Notes under the pieces: generated by a model
The model's database searches: none
What the model was told of the DNA's origin: nothing
Seen by the model: the letters and a program-made list of their open reading frames with translations, nothing else
Program-made: the position numbers and the translations under genes
In this document: positions 62,478 to 64,000 of the stretch, in pieces
How positions within the stretch are numbered: position 1 is the stretch's first letter
Layout of the letters: each line of letters begins with the position of its first letter
Source of the DNA: Celeribacter sp. HF31
GTDB taxonomy: Bacteria > Pseudomonadota > Alphaproteobacteria > Rhodobacterales > Rhodobacteraceae
DNA length: 64,000 bases
Direction of reading: 5' to 3'
NCBI RefSeq assembly: GCF_011806455.1
Contig: NZ_JAATOT010000007.1
Location: forward strand, 205,512-269,511

Positions 62478-63424
62478 TTGCCAAGGTCCTTGGCGATGTC
62501 GCGATAGGCGTTCAGGTTTTCCTGAATCGTCGCGGCGAGCTCTTCGCCGGACATGATCCGCACCGGCTGGCTGAGGTCGGTCATGAAGGTCTTGAAGTCA
62601 TCCGACATGGCGACCTCGGTGAACGCGGCTTCGAGCTTGGCGATGATCGCCGGGTCGGTGCCGTCCGGTGCCATGATGCCGACGATCGAGGGGAATTCTG
62701 CCGCCAACCCCGCCTCCTTCAGCGTCGGTGCGTCGGGGAAGTCCGGGTCGTTAGTGCCGTCGAGCACACCCAGAAGGCGCAACTGACCGTCCTGGACCAG
62801 ATCGCGATAGGCCGGCACCAAGGCTGCGTTCACGTGACCGCCCAGCACCGCTGCCGTGGCCTTGGAGGCGCCGTCGAAGGGCACGTGTTGAAGCTGGGCA
62901 CCGGTTTCCTTGGCCACCGAGGCGAAGGCCAGATGCGCGCCGCCCATTGCGCCTGCGGTGCCATAGGTCACCGCACCGGATTTTGCACCTTCGATCAGAG
63001 CGGCGAGCGTTTCGTAGGGGCTGTCCGCAGGAACGACAACGCCGTGGTACGGGCCGGAATAGTTCAGGATGGGTGTGAAATCTGCCAGCGTGTCATAGCC
63101 TACGTCGCGAAGCGCCGGGGTGACGAAAGACGGCGACGAGGTCGTCGCAATCAGTGTGTAGCCGTCCGGGTCGGCGGCTGCGACGGCACGCATCGCGTTC
63201 GTGCCGCTGGCACCGGGCTGGTTTTCCACCACGATGGGCTGACCAAGGATCTTTTCCGCCATTGTCGCCATCTGGCGCGCTGAAATATCGGTGGTGCCAC
63301 CCGCTCCATAGGGAACGACGATGGTGATCGGACGGTTCGGGTAATCCTCCTGCGCAAAGGCAGCAAGAGGCGTGATCGCCATGCTGGCCAGCAAGGCCAG
63401 ACTCGAACGGCGTGTGAATGTCAT
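62474..63424 (-). CDS. tctC: TTT transporter substrate-binding protein, TctC family (second system)
   Basis: A 316-residue receptor with signal peptide (cleavage near AAFAQ, residue 24). Family motifs are DYPNRPITIVVPYGAGGTTD and VENQPGASGTNAM, the classical TctC/Bug pattern, different from the two closely related TctC copies on the plus strand. First gene of the minus-strand operon. Confidence 0.95.
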   Translation of the reverse strand: MTFTRRSSLALLASMAITPLAAFAQEDYPNRPITIVVPYGAGGTTDISARQMATMAEKILGQPIVVENQPGASGTNAMRAVAAADPDGYTLIATTSSPSFVTPALRDVGYDTLADFTPILNYSGPYHGVVVPADSPYETLAALIEGAKSGAVTYGTAGAMGGAHLAFASVAKETGAQLQHVPFDGASKATAAVLGGHVNAALVPAYRDLVQDGQLRLLGVLDGTNDPDFPDAPTLKEAGLAAEFPSIVGIMAPDGTDPAIIAKLEAAFTEVAMSDDFKTFMTDLSQPVRIMSGEELAATIQENLNAYRDIAKDLGN

Positions 63425-64000
63425 GATATCCTCCCAAATGTCATAAGCGCTGGCGGGTCGCCTTGGCGGTTGGCTTGAAAACCGTTGGCCGTCGGCGCGT
63501 CAATGCGCAGCTTACAGTCCGGCCTCCCACCGGACGCTCGATCATGACCTTTATCATTTCTTAATAAAAGCGCGAAAAATTTAAGATTAAGAACAGAGAT
63601 TTTTCACCAGTCGTGCTGTCCACGTGAGGAACTGAATGCGGCAATATATCCTGCTGACACCTCGACTACCTGTCGACAAGTGTCGAATTCACTCTTCGTC
63701 GGGCTCACCCTGCAGCCGGCGTCGGGCAGCTTTGGACGTAGTTGAACCAAGCGTTCCGAGAGTCGAATTGGACTTCTAAGTCGCGCTGCCAAAAACTGCT
63801 GAGATTGACCAATCTTTCATCAGTCTTCGATTACGGCAGAGCACCGGTTTACACTGCGATGAAAAATGCTCACAAGTTTTGTAAAGCTTCGTTGGCGGCG
63901 CGGAACTGCCATTCGTGCAACGCGCAGCGAAGGTCCGGAATCCACCCCTTGCTCCGAGTCACGGGCCCATCCTGCACTCTTTTGGCGATCACAGTTTCAG
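63425..64000. other. Gene-free right end of the window
   Basis: About 576 bases with no supportable gene on either strand. The proximal part should hold the promoter of the minus-strand TTT operon. A possible 62-codon frame (63604-63792, minus) has no recognisable features or ribosome site. A frame open to the right edge on the minus strand exists but its product is not recognisable. Confidence 0.5.
63558..63593. promoter_or_regulatory. Inverted repeat in the TTT operon promoter region
   Basis: TTCTTAAT (63558-63565) and ATTAAGAA (63586-63593) form a perfect 8-bp inverted repeat with a 20-base AT-rich spacer, about 135 bases upstream of the TctC start. A TTCTTAAC copy lies beside the LysR gene at 48040, so both may be bound by that regulator. 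Confidence 0.5.

Noticed and set aside
63604..63792. A 62-codon minus-strand frame near the right end
   Set aside because: No ribosome site, no known motif and no operon context.
1..64000. Search for tRNA, rRNA, integrase, transposase and attachment-site repeats
   Set aside because: Reading both strands gave no cloverleaf-like gene, no rRNA segment and no recombinase; the mobile remnant at 43.5-47 kb therefore cannot be assigned to an integration mechanism.

Overview
The window looks like chromosomal DNA of a roseobacter-type alphaproteobacterium (Rhodobacteraceae). The evidence is the GC-rich coding bias, the proteobacterial-plant type glutamate-cysteine ligase, a pyrB / dihydroorotase-like pair split by two small membrane proteins, the Rhodobacter-type polyol (smo/mtl) operon, and the density of ABC, TRAP and tripartite tricarboxylate (TTT) transporters. 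No rRNA, tRNA, CRISPR array, IS transposase or integrase was seen.

About 0-17 kb is housekeeping: family-4-like uracil-DNA glycosylase (cut by the window edge), pyrB, two small proteins and a dihydroorotase homologue lacking its catalytic residues, plsY, a DUF805 protein, gshA, rsmE, ubiA, an OmpA-like protein, rpiB, moaE/moaD, pgsA, uvrC, an SDR, a Ca/Na antiporter, a 55-residue zinc-ribbon membrane protein and an S49 peptidase. About 18-21 kb is a zinc uptake locus: znuA, with a long His/Asp loop, diverges from zur-znuC-znuB across a palindromic control region.

About 21-29.5 kb is a polyol uptake and oxidation operon: a HAD hydrolase, a SorC/DeoR-type regulator, binding protein, two permeases, ATPase, sorbitol dehydrogenase and mannitol dehydrogenase. 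A dyad precedes the binding-protein gene and a terminator-like hairpin follows it. About 29.6-36.1 kb holds a GNAT acetyltransferase and GntR regulator diverging from a polyamine-type ABC transporter that ends in an Asp/Glu (hydantoin-type) racemase. About 36.2-42.1 kb is an RND efflux operon with two membrane fusion proteins and a TetR regulator.

About 42.1-47.1 kb is a scarred region. It holds hemP, a wrecked PQQ sugar dehydrogenase gene, and a remnant of a mobile replication module: a small orphan, an AlpA-like HTH protein, a frameshifted primase zinc-ribbon protein, and a TOPRIM/ATPase protein with an in-frame 9-bp tandem repeat and many TACG-centred dyads. A symmetric cluster of GTCCGCC/GGCGGAC heptamers follows.

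About 47.1-63.4 kb is a large catabolic island. A LysR regulator diverges from a long plus-strand block: 2-hydroxyacid dehydrogenase, RraA-type aldolase, TTT transporter C-B-A, amidohydrolase/lactonase, second TctC, periplasmic metallo-beta-lactamase-fold hydrolase, TRAP P-Q-M, SMP-30 lactonase. A minus-strand operon converges on it: TctC-TctB-TctA and a LigI-like amidohydrolase. Three carboxylate transport systems, four probable lactone/ester hydrolases and one aldolase suggest breakdown of an unidentified lactone-forming polycarboxylate or sugar acid. This island is the best candidate in the window for an undescribed pathway. The last 576 bases hold no gene that can be supported.
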